From positions 1 to 22,586 of IMG/VR virus record IMGVR_UViG_3300010296_002390: 22,586 nt of DNA. One strand, written 5' to 3'. Origin of the DNA: a virus. The notes below the pieces were generated by a model that worked only from the letters and a program-made list of their open reading frames with translations, was not told where the DNA came from and ran no database searches. Within the stretch, counting starts at the first letter, position 1. Each line of letters begins with the position of its first letter. This document shows positions 8,015 through 17,673 of this stretch, piece after piece. The position numbers and the translations under genes were made by a program.

Positions 8015-8862
8015 CCGCGGCAAACGAAGCTGCTGTTTATGCGGACGTGGAGACGCTGCCGATCCGAAAGATGATCGAGTCAGCTGCTGCGCTAGGCACG
8101 TCTGTCACCTACACCGACCCAAAGACCGGGGAACAGAGGACAGCCGACTTTACTGGATTTGGTGACATTGATCAGACCAGGGCACAGTTGGACTTCATGG
8201 CTGAATCTGCACGCACAATTGCCAAGAGCCAGCTAGATGTTCAAAAAGAATTTGGAGAAGATTTCATCAAGCAGAGGATTAAAGAGCTAGAGCTATCCGA
8301 TCCCCAGGGGACTGAAATACGTAAGATGTTGGGAGATGAGGCCAAGAAAGATTTGGAAGCAGGCTATGGTCTTGGGGATGACCTGCGGAGAGAGGTCACC
8401 CAGGCAGTGCGAGGAGCCCAGGCTGCTCGAGGAAACATCATGGGTGATGCTAATGCAGCTGCTGAGGCGTTTGCCGTCGGTGATGCCGCAATCAGACTAC
8501 GTCAACAACGATTGGCTAATGCAGCATCGTTCCTGTCAGGGATCACCCCGGTAGCCCAATTTGGTGCCATCTCAGGTGCCCAACAAGGGGCAGCAGGTTT
8601 TAACCCAATGGGGATCCAGCAAGGGACCGGTATTAACCAAAACGCAATGCAGATTGGTTCTAATTTCGCTATGCAGAGTTACCAGCAACAAAGTCAGAAT
8701 GCGATTGCAGCTGCTGAAATGAACCCATGGAACACTGTCCTGGGAACAGCTGGAGGACTTGCTATGGCTGGGCTAGGTGGCGGCGTGTTTGGCTCCATGG
8801 GAGGAACATTTGGATCCGGCGCAGCTAGTGGTGTTAACGCATTTCTGGGAGGTGGTCGATGA
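7978..8862 (+). CDS. Probable internal virion / ejection protein (T7 gp14-like position)
   Basis: 294 residues; the ATG lies inside the previous gene (37-bp overlap), with AAGAGA upstream. The N-terminus is Pro-rich (SPKTPPPPDIAAANEAA). The middle is helical and charged (about residues 70-180, with ARTIAKSQLDVQKEFGEDF). The C-terminal third is Ala/Gly/Gln-rich, ending in a glycine-rich hydrophobic stretch (AGGLAMAGLGGGVFGSMGG). Small Ala/Gly-rich proteins with a membrane-seeking end are typical of podovirus ejection proteins, which leave the capsid and form a channel in the host outer membrane or envelope. The assignment rests on composition and order. Confidence 0.5.
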   Translation: MGSPKTPPPPDIAAANEAAVYADVETLPIRKMIESAAALGTSVTYTDPKTGEQRTADFTGFGDIDQTRAQLDFMAESARTIAKSQLDVQKEFGEDFIKQRIKELELSDPQGTEIRKMLGDEAKKDLEAGYGLGDDLRREVTQAVRGAQAARGNIMGDANAAAEAFAVGDAAIRLRQQRLANAASFLSGITPVAQFGAISGAQQGAAGFNPMGIQQGTGINQNAMQIGSNFAMQSYQQQSQNAIAAAEMNPWNTVLGTAGGLAMAGLGGGVFGSMGGTFGSGAASGVNAFLGGGR

Positions 8863-10292
8863 GTTTTCAAAGTGGATGGAATGCTGGGTTAAACCTAGCA
8901 GCCAATATTAGGTCTAACGCGGCTAGGGACCGCGAGATGGACATGCAGGCCAAGCGTGACGAAGTCAATAAACGCGCAACTGAACAGCTGATTGAACAAC
9001 GCGCCACTAAGATGAAGCAGGAAGATGCTGTCTATGAGCGCATGGAAACAGATCGCGTAGAAAGCGAGACAGTGCTCGGCTACTTTGCGTCTGAGGCGGG
9101 CAAGCTCAAGTTCAGCTCTCCAGAAGACGTTACTACTTACCGAGATCTTGTTGGCTACAGTTTGAGCAACATTAAAGATCAGGATGTTCTCAATCGGTTC
9201 AGTCAGATCAACGACATGTTCCAGCAAAAGTATGCCTACAAGCGACAGATCGACAAGACGATCAAAGCTGAAGAGAAGTCGGTGTACTACGAGAAGCATA
9301 GTGACGACATGTATCAGAAAACCGGCATTGAGGTGGATCCTGACACTCCCCAGGGGCGCTCGCAGATTGACGGGTTCATTCGCTGGGAGGCTGCTTACGA
9401 CGCACTTAAAAAAGCCGGCAAGACATGGGAGGATGCTGGGGTAAATGGATCCACTCGAAACATTTCGTCAGATAATTTCGCAAAGATTAACACTTTCTTA
9501 ATGGAGACAGGTAAGCAGCAAGCTATCCTGGACAACATGACTGACCAGCAGAAGAACGCTAAAGCTATTGGTGAGAAAAGAGAACAGCTCCCAGCAGACG
9601 CTTCTTTGTCAGATCAAATCAAGATTACAAGCGGGGGTAACGAGCTTAAAATTTCGGAGCATGAAGCCATAGGTCAGGCGTTCATGGCTCTTGAGCTCGC
9701 AGTCAGCGCAGAGAAGCAGATGTCCAATTTGGGGATACCGTTCCAGGGATCAGCGTTCACAAGCTGGTTTGCTGATTTGAAACGCAATGCAGCTGCTTTC
9801 TCTAATCAGACATCGGACAATCTGGATGCTTTCAGATCCACAATCACTCAGCTAGTGCCAGTTCTTGCTAGGGGTATCTTCCAGGAGACCGGGGTGCTCA
9901 CTGAGGCGGATGTTAAGCTATACAGTGGTACGATTGCTACGATTGAAAACACGCCCAAGTCCAATGAGCGAGTCATGGCTGCTACGCAGTCTCTCATTGC
10001 AAGAATTACGAGGAACCACCTCAAGCGAGCGATTGACGGTGGCATGGACGTGTCTAGATACGAAAGCGAGGCTTCTAAGTTGAAGAATGTGCCGACTCAA
10101 GCCTACTGGCTGAAAGACAAGATGTCTGAGGGTGAGGTAAACAATGCTGTTCTCTCTGGGATCTATGAAGACTTGGTTGTCAACGAAGTGATCTTCCCTG
10201 GAGAGACTGTCAAATTCTGGGCTAATGGAAGTTGGAAGATGAAGAAAGTCCCAGAGAAATCATTTTTCGGAAACGTAAATGCCGCAAACTAA
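8859..10292 (+). CDS. Probable internal virion protein (T7 gp15-like position)
   Basis: 477 residues; ATG overlaps the previous stop as ATGA. The N-terminal 70 residues are strongly charged and likely coiled coil (AARDREMDMQAKRDEVNKRA onwards). The body is almost wholly helical, with segments such as AFRSTITQLVPVLARGIF (about 325-342) and ERVMAATQSLIARITRNHLK. No enzyme motif is seen. The place between a gp14-like and a giant gp16-like gene suggests a structural part of the ejected channel or core stack. It overlaps the next gene by 14 bp, so the two are likely made together. Confidence 0.5.
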   Translation: MSFQSGWNAGLNLAANIRSNAARDREMDMQAKRDEVNKRATEQLIEQRATKMKQEDAVYERMETDRVESETVLGYFASEAGKLKFSSPEDVTTYRDLVGYSLSNIKDQDVLNRFSQINDMFQQKYAYKRQIDKTIKAEEKSVYYEKHSDDMYQKTGIEVDPDTPQGRSQIDGFIRWEAAYDALKKAGKTWEDAGVNGSTRNISSDNFAKINTFLMETGKQQAILDNMTDQQKNAKAIGEKREQLPADASLSDQIKITSGGNELKISEHEAIGQAFMALELAVSAEKQMSNLGIPFQGSAFTSWFADLKRNAAAFSNQTSDNLDAFRSTITQLVPVLARGIFQETGVLTEADVKLYSGTIATIENTPKSNERVMAATQSLIARITRNHLKRAIDGGMDVSRYESEASKLKNVPTQAYWLKDKMSEGEVNNAVLSGIYEDLVVNEVIFPGETVKFWANGSWKMKKVPEKSFFGNVNAAN

Positions 10293-13200
10293 GCCTGACT
10301 TTAGCGGACTGACTCTGGATATGCTAGAGTCAGTAGAACCCCGAAAGAACAACTTCGATGGGTTGACTCTCGACATGCTTGAAACGCCTGGTGAAGAAAA
10401 GCCAGACTTTTCAAATCTTCCAAAGATCTACGACGAGTTTGAGACATCATCCCCTGAGGAACTGTATCAGGTGATGAAGCAAAACCCTGGTCGGGCATAC
10501 TCCAGGGATCAGTGGAATACCTACCTCGAGTATATGGCTGAGAAAGATTTCAGCCCAACCGAGGTTATTAAAAACTTCACCAGCGGCATTGGCCCAGTTG
10601 TCATGGAGGCAGCCGGCGGAGGTCTTGAGCTTCTGAAGATGGGAGCCAGTGCTGCTGGGGTTCTAAACCCTGAGAACACTGATCCAGATAAGTTCAAGAA
10701 AGTCGGCAACCTAGCCGCTACTGGTGTTGAGGGTGCCCTCCGAGCTGGTTACGACTTGGGCATCATTGGGCAGATGGTGCAGCTCAACAATGCACTCCAG
10801 GACAGTGTGGCTACCCCAAGCGGATCCTACCAGGGTTACGGTTCTGGCTACACGTTTCCGACATACAAAAAGCGCACCTATAAAGATTTCCCAGAAGAAA
10901 AGAAAAACCAGGTCATCGACCTGGCGATGAAGTTGTCCAAGACAGTCGCTGATCGTAATTCCTACGCTGAGGGACAGGGCACCATCCTGGGGGATATAGC
11001 AGGTTCAGTGCTTACTAGCGACGAGGACTCTGTAGCCACTGCTGATTCAGTTAAAGACTATCTGCTTGCAGCTGTTAATCCCAAAGCAGCTGAGATGCTA
11101 TCCATTGTCAATCCACTCGCTCCTGAGACGATTGCAACTCGACTGGGCACCAAGTATGGCAAACCAATTCAGATGGGCGCTACTAAAGCTGTCCTGGATG
11201 CGGCTGCTACTGGCGTTGAGAAGACTGCTGACGCTGTAACGGCTGCCGGTGGTAAGCTGAAAGAGCTTACAGCTGGTTTTGGTGACGACACGGCAGACAT
11301 AGGCAAAGTCCGGGGTGTGTCTCCGGGCGTCGCAGCCAAAAGTCTTCAGACTATAGCTGACACTCTCAAAGCTGCCAGTCGGCAGGTCGATGAAGCCGGC
11401 AGTGATAACTTCCTGCTTCGCATGAGCCGCGATGGTGAGTTTGCTAGGAACAATCCTAGGATGCATCGGTATGCCAGGTTTTGGGGACATGGCATTTATA
11501 ATGATGTACCGTTTCTGTCTCCGTTGCTACGTATGGCAGCACCTGTCGGTAACATCGTCATCGATGCTGCCGCAATGGGTGCTCGAGGTGCAATTGCTGG
11601 AGGTATCATGGCACTGCCGACCGGTGATGAGGAAATGACCGGAGTGTCCATGGCTGGTGGTGCCGGCATTGGTGGTATAGCAGGGGCTGGCAGGCGAGCG
11701 TTCTGGAACAACAAAATCCAGATTGAATCGGAAGCCAAACGGTTCATGAGTCAAATGGCTCCCGAGCTCCAAGAAATCATTCAACGTCGTATCGATGCTG
11801 GTGAGCTAGGGATGGGGGACATTGCCAGAATGTCAGCATTCGAGTCTTGGGCTAAACGATTTACCTCTGGGGTAACAGGCGACACTGACGTGGACTTTGT
11901 CTACTGGGATGGCAAAGACATTGAGCAAGTTGAAAAAATGCTGATTGATAATGGGGTTGATCAGTCACTTCCCCTGGACCATGTCCAAGCCAAATATGAA
12001 AACCAGTTTGAGAACAAAGACGCAGACAGGATCATAAGCCCAACCAGGGGCGTGCAGATGCTCAACACCAGGCAGGCCGGGTCTAAACCCATTGTCCTGG
12101 TGAACCTCGAGCGCATGACCAAGTCAACGCTCATCCATGAAAGCATTCACGCGCTCAAGCGTCTGGATCTTTACCAGGGAGCTTTTGACGACATCGAGGG
12201 CATCCTCTTCGACAGACCAGGCAGGGGTGGTGATGAAGCAACTAACGGCATGATAAGTGATGCCGACCTCGAGAGGTTTTACAGAGAATACCTGGATCGG
12301 TTTATAAAGTCTGCTAACACTCCAGAGCAGCTGGAATCAGGGAAGCGCATGGTTCGAGACATTATCAAGATGGACCAGCGTCGAGCAGACAACGCTACCC
12401 CTGGAACTCCTCAGTCCGACGTTGCTTATTGGCAGCGAGTCCGGATGAAAGAGGAGGTTGTTGCTGATGTATTTGAATCATTCCTCACAAACAAAAACCC
12501 TCTATACATCACTCAAGCTGGGCTAGAGACAAACGCACAAAAACTGGGCAGACCGTTCTCCAGAGTTGCAAAAACCATGGCAACCTGGATTGGTGCTACC
12601 ACCCCATCTGGGGCTCTGTCTGTTCAGAATTACAGCAGAGATGGCAAGCGCATCGCATACGATTCGCCAGCTCTAGAGGCGTCAATCAACAACCTGATCA
12701 ACTTCCAGAACCGGGTCACAGAGAAAAACGGAAAGCTTACCAGGGCTGAGGTTTCTGAGGGAGAATCCGGAGAATCGTTCAGGGCGAATCAGATTCGCAA
12801 AGGGAGCGCATTGGCTAGGAGCTTAGAGGCTAGTATTCTGGTCAAACATGACGAGAACGGTAATGCAGTCTACGACTCAGATGGGAACATCGTTTTCGAG
12901 GGAAGCCAGAAAGCTGTTCGAGACAAAGAGACTGCCAGGGCTAAATTTTTCCGAGACACTATCTCAAATCAGGTCATCAACGATGACGAAAAGCTCCCAG
13001 GCAAGCAGCCTGTCAGGCTTGACGTTGACACTGGCGAGATAACTGGGGACTACCTGCACCAGGACACTCTAAAAGCACTGAGGAATGCTCCCAGGTATCT
13101 GATGCCAAAGCGCCTGCTGGATCACCTGGAAACAATCAACGAAGCCGCGAAGAATGGGAATGTGATTGAGATTGATTACAACCCCAGGCTCTACACCCAG

Positions 13201-16200
13201 AACGGCAGGACAGTTCAGAAAGCTCAATACTCCTCTGCACTGGGATCCACCATCAGGCACGTTGTGCCATTTTCGATGCGGATCACCAAAGCTGGGAACT
13301 TCACTTTCAATGGGCTCGATATCACGCACCTGACCGACAAATATAATCGAGTCATGCGTGATTCCAGGAGGTCAGGGAACATCACGCAAATGTGGGGCGG
13401 AGACCGAGCAGCATTCCAGAAAGATCTCTTGCAGTATCTCGAAAACGCAACCAATCCCCCAGAGCAATTCGAGGGTGGCTTGGCTCGAGGTCTGGACGAC
13501 AATCCAGCAGCAGCCAGGAAGAAAGCTAACGTGCTTTCTGCGTTCATGGGCTTTAAAAAGAAAGACATCGACTGGCGCAACAACACCTCGAGGCAGGACG
13601 CACTGTTGAGGGACATGAATCCGGAGCGCCAGGATAATGTCATTCGCACCAGGCGCTTGGATGCGGTCAACGCAGTCAGGTCAACTGACATGCCCAGGAT
13701 GCCTCTGAGCCAGTCGGCCTACCGAGACATCCAGCGCAACCTGGAGCCTGGAGGCAACGAGGTTCGCAAGCGTCCATTTAGGGGTAGTCGAGTTCTGTCT
13801 GAGCAGCCATTTGTCAGGGGGCAAAATGCATCGTTCACTACCAGGCCTGGACTCATTTTCTTTGAGCCAGCTTTCCATGGATCTGGGGCGGACTTCGACA
13901 GGTTCGACATTGAGATGGTCGGGACCGGAGAGGGCAACGCAGCTTACGGTTACGGTTTATACGCAGCTCAGGACAGGAACATCGGGGAGGGATACCGTAA
14001 GCAACTTGCCGACGGTAGCTCTTACACAATTGAAGAGCTCAGAAGCTTCTTTGAAGTTGGGAGCATCGTCCCAGCAGGCTTCGGTGGTTATGACAAAGTC
14101 ATCGACTTCAAAGCGACCGAAGATGGTAAGTGGACGGCGACTGTTGTCAGGGTGGAGCCACCGACGTGGACCCCGCCCGGTAATGAGAGACCAAGAACTC
14201 ACTCCACTGCTCCGAGCGATAGGGTCTACGAACATGTCACCGGCAATGAGCGAGGGTTCCTCTACAAAGTTGATCTAAACATAGAAGACAGCAATGCACT
14301 TCAATGGGACAAGCGTCTGAGCCAGCAGTCCGAGCCAGTGCGCCAGGCAGTTGAGAAGATCTCAAAGAGCCTGCAATCTGGTGGATCCAATTACGCTAAC
14401 ATTCAGAACTGGGAAAACTTCCAGAAACTGGATCCCAGTGGCGCTTCGATCTACAGGTCGATTGAGGAATATTACAGGATTGATGAGGAGCAGAACGGAA
14501 CCTACGGAGCTGCCAATAAGATGGCTTCTGAAGCGTTGCTTGCAAACGGGGTAAAAGGCATCAAGTACCTCGATGGGCCTAGCCGCAAAAAGAAAGATCG
14601 CGAGTCATTTAACTACGTGATGTTTGATGATGCTGACATCAAGATCCTCGAGAAGAACGATCAGGCAATCAGCCCAAGTGATGTAGTTAAGATGTTTGAT
14701 CCTGGGGATGCAAAAGCCCAGGAAGACAAGATCCGCAGAATGGATGTTGGAGACAAGTCCAGGAAGCAGGTAGGACTTAGCATCGCAGACTACCCAGACA
14801 ATCCCGATCCAAACTCAGTGGCCCTCCCCGCTAGAATGGGAGTAGTCAACCGCAACATTGCTGGCGTACCAAATACTTATGCCGAGGTGTTGAACATTGT
14901 AGAAGAACAGGTAGCAAGAATCAGAAATGTTATACGAGCAAACCCAGAGTTTGCGCTTGCAGCTGCCAATTTCTACAGGGACATGGCAGAGGTTGGCTAC
15001 AGGATTGCCAGGCCACTTGCTGTCAACGGTCCTGATGGTAAGCCTCAGATCTACAGTGCAGCTGAGTTGATGCTGAGGATGCTTGCGCTCGGGTCACCCA
15101 GGACGGGTGTTGCCGCTAATGCAACTAAGTCGGTGAGATCTACCATGGCGATTAGGGAGCAGCCTGCTGGATACAAGATTGGCATGGGCACCGGTCAGTT
15201 AGGGGCAAAGAAAGCAGCTAAAGATTGGTCAGATGGGAAGCATTTTGACGTGTTGTCCGACGATGCGATTGGTGCCGACGACAAAGTTCGCAACTTCTAT
15301 CTCAATTCCCTGGCAGACCTGATCGAGATGGCAGCTGCCGATCAAGATCTGACTCCTAGCGAACGTCGCCGCGAGGTTTTAAAGCTTCGTCACTTGGCAG
15401 CAAAAACACTCGGCCTGACCACTGGAAAGATGACTCCAGAGCTGGAAACACAAGTCGCCAAGTTCCTGGATGGTCTTGCCACTGTCGATATGTGGGACAT
15501 GGCTGCTAAGGGCTACGCGACGGGGGGATACATTCCGGTAAAGAATCGCAAGAAAAAGGGAGCCTATCAGTGGAGTGTGCCAAAGCATCGAGTCAAATCA
15601 ACAATTGATAGCAAGATGTTTGAGGAGGTACTCAGAGAGTCTGAGATCAGGCGAGCAAACGCCAAAGGGGAGCTTAAAAAGAGGGCACCTAAATCCATAT
15701 CTGAGCTCGACTACCAGCACGCCAGATCTTTGCTAATAGATGGCAGGCGCGATTGGAACGCGGAGTCCTGGGCAGATCGAGTCGCAGAGGGTTTCGAGCC
15801 GACTACAGAGTTCTCGTATTACAAGAAGAACGATGAAGCTGGATTGTCTCCAGGGGGCAGTGGACCGGTCTATGACGCGCAGCAGATGATCGATGGGATG
15901 ATCGCAGATCGAGTCAATGATCTAGGTCTTGCTGCTCAGCTGGGCAAAGAGAAATTTAAAGCCAGGAATGCTCAAGAAGTCATTTGGGCACTTGAGAAAA
16001 GCGACAACCCGTTACTTGGCAACCGGGAGCTAGTCAGGTTTGGTGACAGGCTCAAAGAGGTAGCTGATGCTTTTGACAAGTTAGCAGCTGGTGAAGATCT
16101 GGGTGAAAATATCAACGAAAAAGCAGCCACTGCATTTCGCGTAATCCAGGAGACATACAACGCAACATCAGAGCAATCAATCCCAATCGAGGTGACCTCT

Positions 16201-17334
16201 GAGGGTACCACTCCGACTGCCAGGAAGATCCAAAACATCCAAGACATTGCGGGTGTTGAAGCGATGACTCAGGCAGTTGCTGACGGGCTTGCTGATGGCT
16301 TGCAGTCTATAGTCGATGGGATGGGTGTGGATGTGTCCATATCCGGGGTGGTGACTGGGTTTGGTGCGTTTAGACTCGATACCGGGGATGTTCAGACATC
16401 TCCCAACATGAGCATCCTCCTGAGGGGTGAACCTGCTCTAAACAGAACCATCATGCAGGCACTGACGAAAGCATGGGACCAGGAGGGAGGAAACCTAATC
16501 AGGCGACCAACGCTCCAGGAAACGATGTCAGGCGAGAAGTTCAACACTGCGATCCAGTTTGACACTCGGCATATGTCTTCTGAGCAGGTTAAAGAGTTCT
16601 ACGGTGAGCTGGCGAGTCTCATGGACGAAACCGGAAATCCGTTCCTAACCGGGTACACCGAAACCCCGGACGGTATCTTCATTGGAGATCACTTCTACAA
16701 CGGGAACATGAGGGCTGAGATATCAGTCAATGCGGACAAGATAAGAGAGATTGCTGCCAAGTATGACGTGCCAGAATTTGTCGTCGAAGAGGTGGTCGTT
16801 GAAACATATACACGCCCAGAGGACGTTAAAGATAGCCCGACAACAGACTCCTCTGAGGGCAACAATCCAGAGCTTGCTAGGCTGGTCATGAGCTACGCAA
16901 AACGGAAACTGAACGAAGCCAGGGGGCGCGTAAAAGCAGGAGGGGCTGGTCCAGTCAATCAGGCAGTTGATCGTGTTGAGTATGCCAGGAGGCTTCCCGG
17001 CAGGGTTGAGTCGTTTAGGGTAAGTAAAGACAAAGAAAACTTTGGAACCGAGCTAGGTTCAAGAGTGGATCTGGCAGTTATGGATGGCGCACTGCCAATT
17101 GAGCAAGCTGACGACATTAAGAAAGAGCTCAAGAAGATGGTCGCAGAAATACCCGTTTCAAAAGAGTTGACTAAAAAGGAAACGCTCAATAAGTATCGTA
17201 CGATTCTTGATCGCGAGATTAAGAACAAGTCGCCATGGCTCAGCAAGGGCCAGGTCAAGAAGCGTAAGTCTGAGATAGCTGCTGACAAAGCCAAGAAAGA
17301 CAAAGCAGCAGCCAAGAAGAAAGCAAAGCAATGA
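10279..17334 (+). CDS. Giant polyvalent virion protein with metallopeptidase-like and ADP-ribosyltransferase-like domains (T7 gp16 position)
   Basis: 2351 residues, ATG with weak CGGA upstream. The N-terminus has repeats of D/N-F-S/D-G-L-T-L-D-M-L-E (residues 7-17 and 25-35; degenerate third DFSNL near 43). A Gly/Ala-rich hydrophobic stretch covers about 420-475. HESIH at 620-624 is a HExxH zinc-protease motif, and E725/E726 in EEVVADVFESFL could give the third ligand. Residues 1195-1457 resemble ADP-ribosyltransferases of phage polyvalent proteins: FHGS (1199-1202), AAYGYGLYAAQD (1221-1232) and a closing FNYVMFDDADIKIL. About 1590-1910 contain SPRTGV, KVRNFYLNS, TVDMW and QEVIWALEK, a pattern seen in other giant phage proteins. 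The tail is Lys/Ala-rich. No lytic transglycosylase domain, as in T7 gp16, was recognised. It is probably packaged and ejected into the host. Confidence 0.7.
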   Translation: MPQTKPDFSGLTLDMLESVEPRKNNFDGLTLDMLETPGEEKPDFSNLPKIYDEFETSSPEELYQVMKQNPGRAYSRDQWNTYLEYMAEKDFSPTEVIKNFTSGIGPVVMEAAGGGLELLKMGASAAGVLNPENTDPDKFKKVGNLAATGVEGALRAGYDLGIIGQMVQLNNALQDSVATPSGSYQGYGSGYTFPTYKKRTYKDFPEEKKNQVIDLAMKLSKTVADRNSYAEGQGTILGDIAGSVLTSDEDSVATADSVKDYLLAAVNPKAAEMLSIVNPLAPETIATRLGTKYGKPIQMGATKAVLDAAATGVEKTADAVTAAGGKLKELTAGFGDDTADIGKVRGVSPGVAAKSLQTIADTLKAASRQVDEAGSDNFLLRMSRDGEFARNNPRMHRYARFWGHGIYNDVPFLSPLLRMAAPVGNIVIDAAAMGARGAIAGGIMALPTGDEEMTGVSMAGGAGIGGIAGAGRRAFWNNKIQIESEAKRFMSQMAPELQEIIQRRIDAGELGMGDIARMSAFESWAKRFTSGVTGDTDVDFVYWDGKDIEQVEKMLIDNGVDQSLPLDHVQAKYENQFENKDADRIISPTRGVQMLNTRQAGSKPIVLVNLERMTKSTLIHESIHALKRLDLYQGAFDDIEGILFDRPGRGGDEATNGMISDADLERFYREYLDRFIKSANTPEQLESGKRMVRDIIKMDQRRADNATPGTPQSDVAYWQRVRMKEEVVADVFESFLTNKNPLYITQAGLETNAQKLGRPFSRVAKTMATWIGATTPSGALSVQNYSRDGKRIAYDSPALEASINNLINFQNRVTEKNGKLTRAEVSEGESGESFRANQIRKGSALARSLEASILVKHDENGNAVYDSDGNIVFEGSQKAVRDKETARAKFFRDTISNQVINDDEKLPGKQPVRLDVDTGEITGDYLHQDTLKALRNAPRYLMPKRLLDHLETINEAAKNGNVIEIDYNPRLYTQNGRTVQKAQYSSALGSTIRHVVPFSMRITKAGNFTFNGLDITHLTDKYNRVMRDSRRSGNITQMWGGDRAAFQKDLLQYLENATNPPEQFEGGLARGLDDNPAAARKKANVLSAFMGFKKKDIDWRNNTSRQDALLRDMNPERQDNVIRTRRLDAVNAVRSTDMPRMPLSQSAYRDIQRNLEPGGNEVRKRPFRGSRVLSEQPFVRGQNASFTTRPGLIFFEPAFHGSGADFDRFDIEMVGTGEGNAAYGYGLYAAQDRNIGEGYRKQLADGSSYTIEELRSFFEVGSIVPAGFGGYDKVIDFKATEDGKWTATVVRVEPPTWTPPGNERPRTHSTAPSDRVYEHVTGNERGFLYKVDLNIEDSNALQWDKRLSQQSEPVRQAVEKISKSLQSGGSNYANIQNWENFQKLDPSGASIYRSIEEYYRIDEEQNGTYGAANKMASEALLANGVKGIKYLDGPSRKKKDRESFNYVMFDDADIKILEKNDQAISPSDVVKMFDPGDAKAQEDKIRRMDVGDKSRKQVGLSIADYPDNPDPNSVALPARMGVVNRNIAGVPNTYAEVLNIVEEQVARIRNVIRANPEFALAAANFYRDMAEVGYRIARPLAVNGPDGKPQIYSAAELMLRMLALGSPRTGVAANATKSVRSTMAIREQPAGYKIGMGTGQLGAKKAAKDWSDGKHFDVLSDDAIGADDKVRNFYLNSLADLIEMAAADQDLTPSERRREVLKLRHLAAKTLGLTTGKMTPELETQVAKFLDGLATVDMWDMAAKGYATGGYIPVKNRKKKGAYQWSVPKHRVKSTIDSKMFEEVLRESEIRRANAKGELKKRAPKSISELDYQHARSLLIDGRRDWNAESWADRVAEGFEPTTEFSYYKKNDEAGLSPGGSGPVYDAQQMIDGMIADRVNDLGLAAQLGKEKFKARNAQEVIWALEKSDNPLLGNRELVRFGDRLKEVADAFDKLAAGEDLGENINEKAATAFRVIQETYNATSEQSIPIEVTSEGTTPTARKIQNIQDIAGVEAMTQAVADGLADGLQSIVDGMGVDVSISGVVTGFGAFRLDTGDVQTSPNMSILLRGEPALNRTIMQALTKAWDQEGGNLIRRPTLQETMSGEKFNTAIQFDTRHMSSEQVKEFYGELASLMDETGNPFLTGYTETPDGIFIGDHFYNGNMRAEISVNADKIREIAAKYDVPEFVVEEVVVETYTRPEDVKDSPTTDSSEGNNPELARLVMSYAKRKLNEARGRVKAGGAGPVNQAVDRVEYARRLPGRVESFRVSKDKENFGTELGSRVDLAVMDGALPIEQADDIKKELKKMVAEIPVSKELTKKETLNKYRTILDREIKNKSPWLSKGQVKKRKSEIAADKAKKDKAAAKKKAKQ

Positions 17335-17513
17335 CAAGAGAAGAGTTCAATAAGATACCACCCAAGCAGCAAATTGCAGCATTGAACAAGCAGTTCGATG
17401 ACATGGGAGTTCTCTATAAAAATGGAGGCATCTTCAAGAGCACCGATATGATTGGGGTCTTCAACGTCATTCAAAAGAGCATGGCTGAGGAGCCCGAGCA
17501 GGCTGAAGAATAG
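17331..17513 (+). CDS. Small hypothetical protein ending the late operon
   Basis: 60 residues; ATG overlaps the stop of the giant gene (ATGA), so translation is probably coupled. The sequence is soluble and helical (EEFNKIPPKQQIAALNKQF, then DDMGVLYKNGGIF) and ends acidic (EEPEQAEE). No family is recognised. It is the last gene before a strong intrinsic terminator and therefore belongs to the virion transcript; a scaffold or partner role for the giant protein is only a guess. Confidence 0.6.
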   Translation: MTREEFNKIPPKQQIAALNKQFDDMGVLYKNGGIFKSTDMIGVFNVIQKSMAEEPEQAEE

Positions 17514-17534
17514 CCAACTCACTTTCTAAGCAAG

Positions 17535-17557
17535 CCGGGGGAGACCCCGGTTTTTTT
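17535..17557 (+). terminator. Intrinsic terminator of the late (virion) operon
   Basis: CCGGGG (17535-17540) pairs with CCCCGG (17545-17550) around a GAGA tetraloop, followed directly by seven Ts (17551-17557). It lies 21 bp after the last late gene. The GNRA-type loop and the T-run make this a textbook rho-independent terminator. Confidence 0.9.
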
Positions 17558-17579
17558 GTGTCCTGATCCAACGGAAGAA

Positions 17580-17601
17580 ACTGTTGATATCCTGTTGACA
17601 T
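17580..17601 (+). repeat. Tandem 11-bp repeat pair A (candidate operator)
   Basis: ACTGTTGATAT (17580-17590) is followed without gap by CCTGTTGACAT (17591-17601). The second copy contains the -35 hexamer of the promoter below. Equivalent 11-bp pairs occur at 18223-18244 and, inverted, at 20211-20232. Spacing of one helical turn places both copies on the same face of the DNA, as expected for a cooperative dimer-binding repressor such as an RHH protein. Confidence 0.55.
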
Positions 17602-17623
17602 CTCCAGGTGTTTAACGTACTTT
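17595..17623 (+). promoter_or_regulatory. Sigma70-type promoter of the moron-like cassette
   Basis: A perfect TTGACA (17595-17600) is followed by a 17-bp spacer and TACTTT (17618-17623). It lies just after the late terminator and about 50 bp before the 113-residue gene. The -35 sits in repeat pair A, and the -10 sits in an imperfect palindrome, so repression is likely. Confidence 0.7.
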
Positions 17624-17629
17624 AACACC
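17607..17629. repeat. Imperfect palindrome over the -10 box
   Basis: GGTGTT (17607-17612) and AACACC (17624-17629) form a 6-bp inverted repeat, and inner AA/TT pairs also match, centred on GTAC. The right arm resembles the TTTAACACC units at 20300-20310. It could be a second operator element. Confidence 0.4.
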
Positions 17630-17673
17630 CGTACAGATAAACAACACCAATCCAACAACAGAAAGAACAAAAC

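Noticed and set aside
16959-17522. 187-residue minus-strand frame opposite the end of the giant gene
   Set aside because: It is a Leu/Ser-rich antisense of a Lys/Glu/Asp-rich coding tail; it would cross the convergent late terminator region and lacks start signals.
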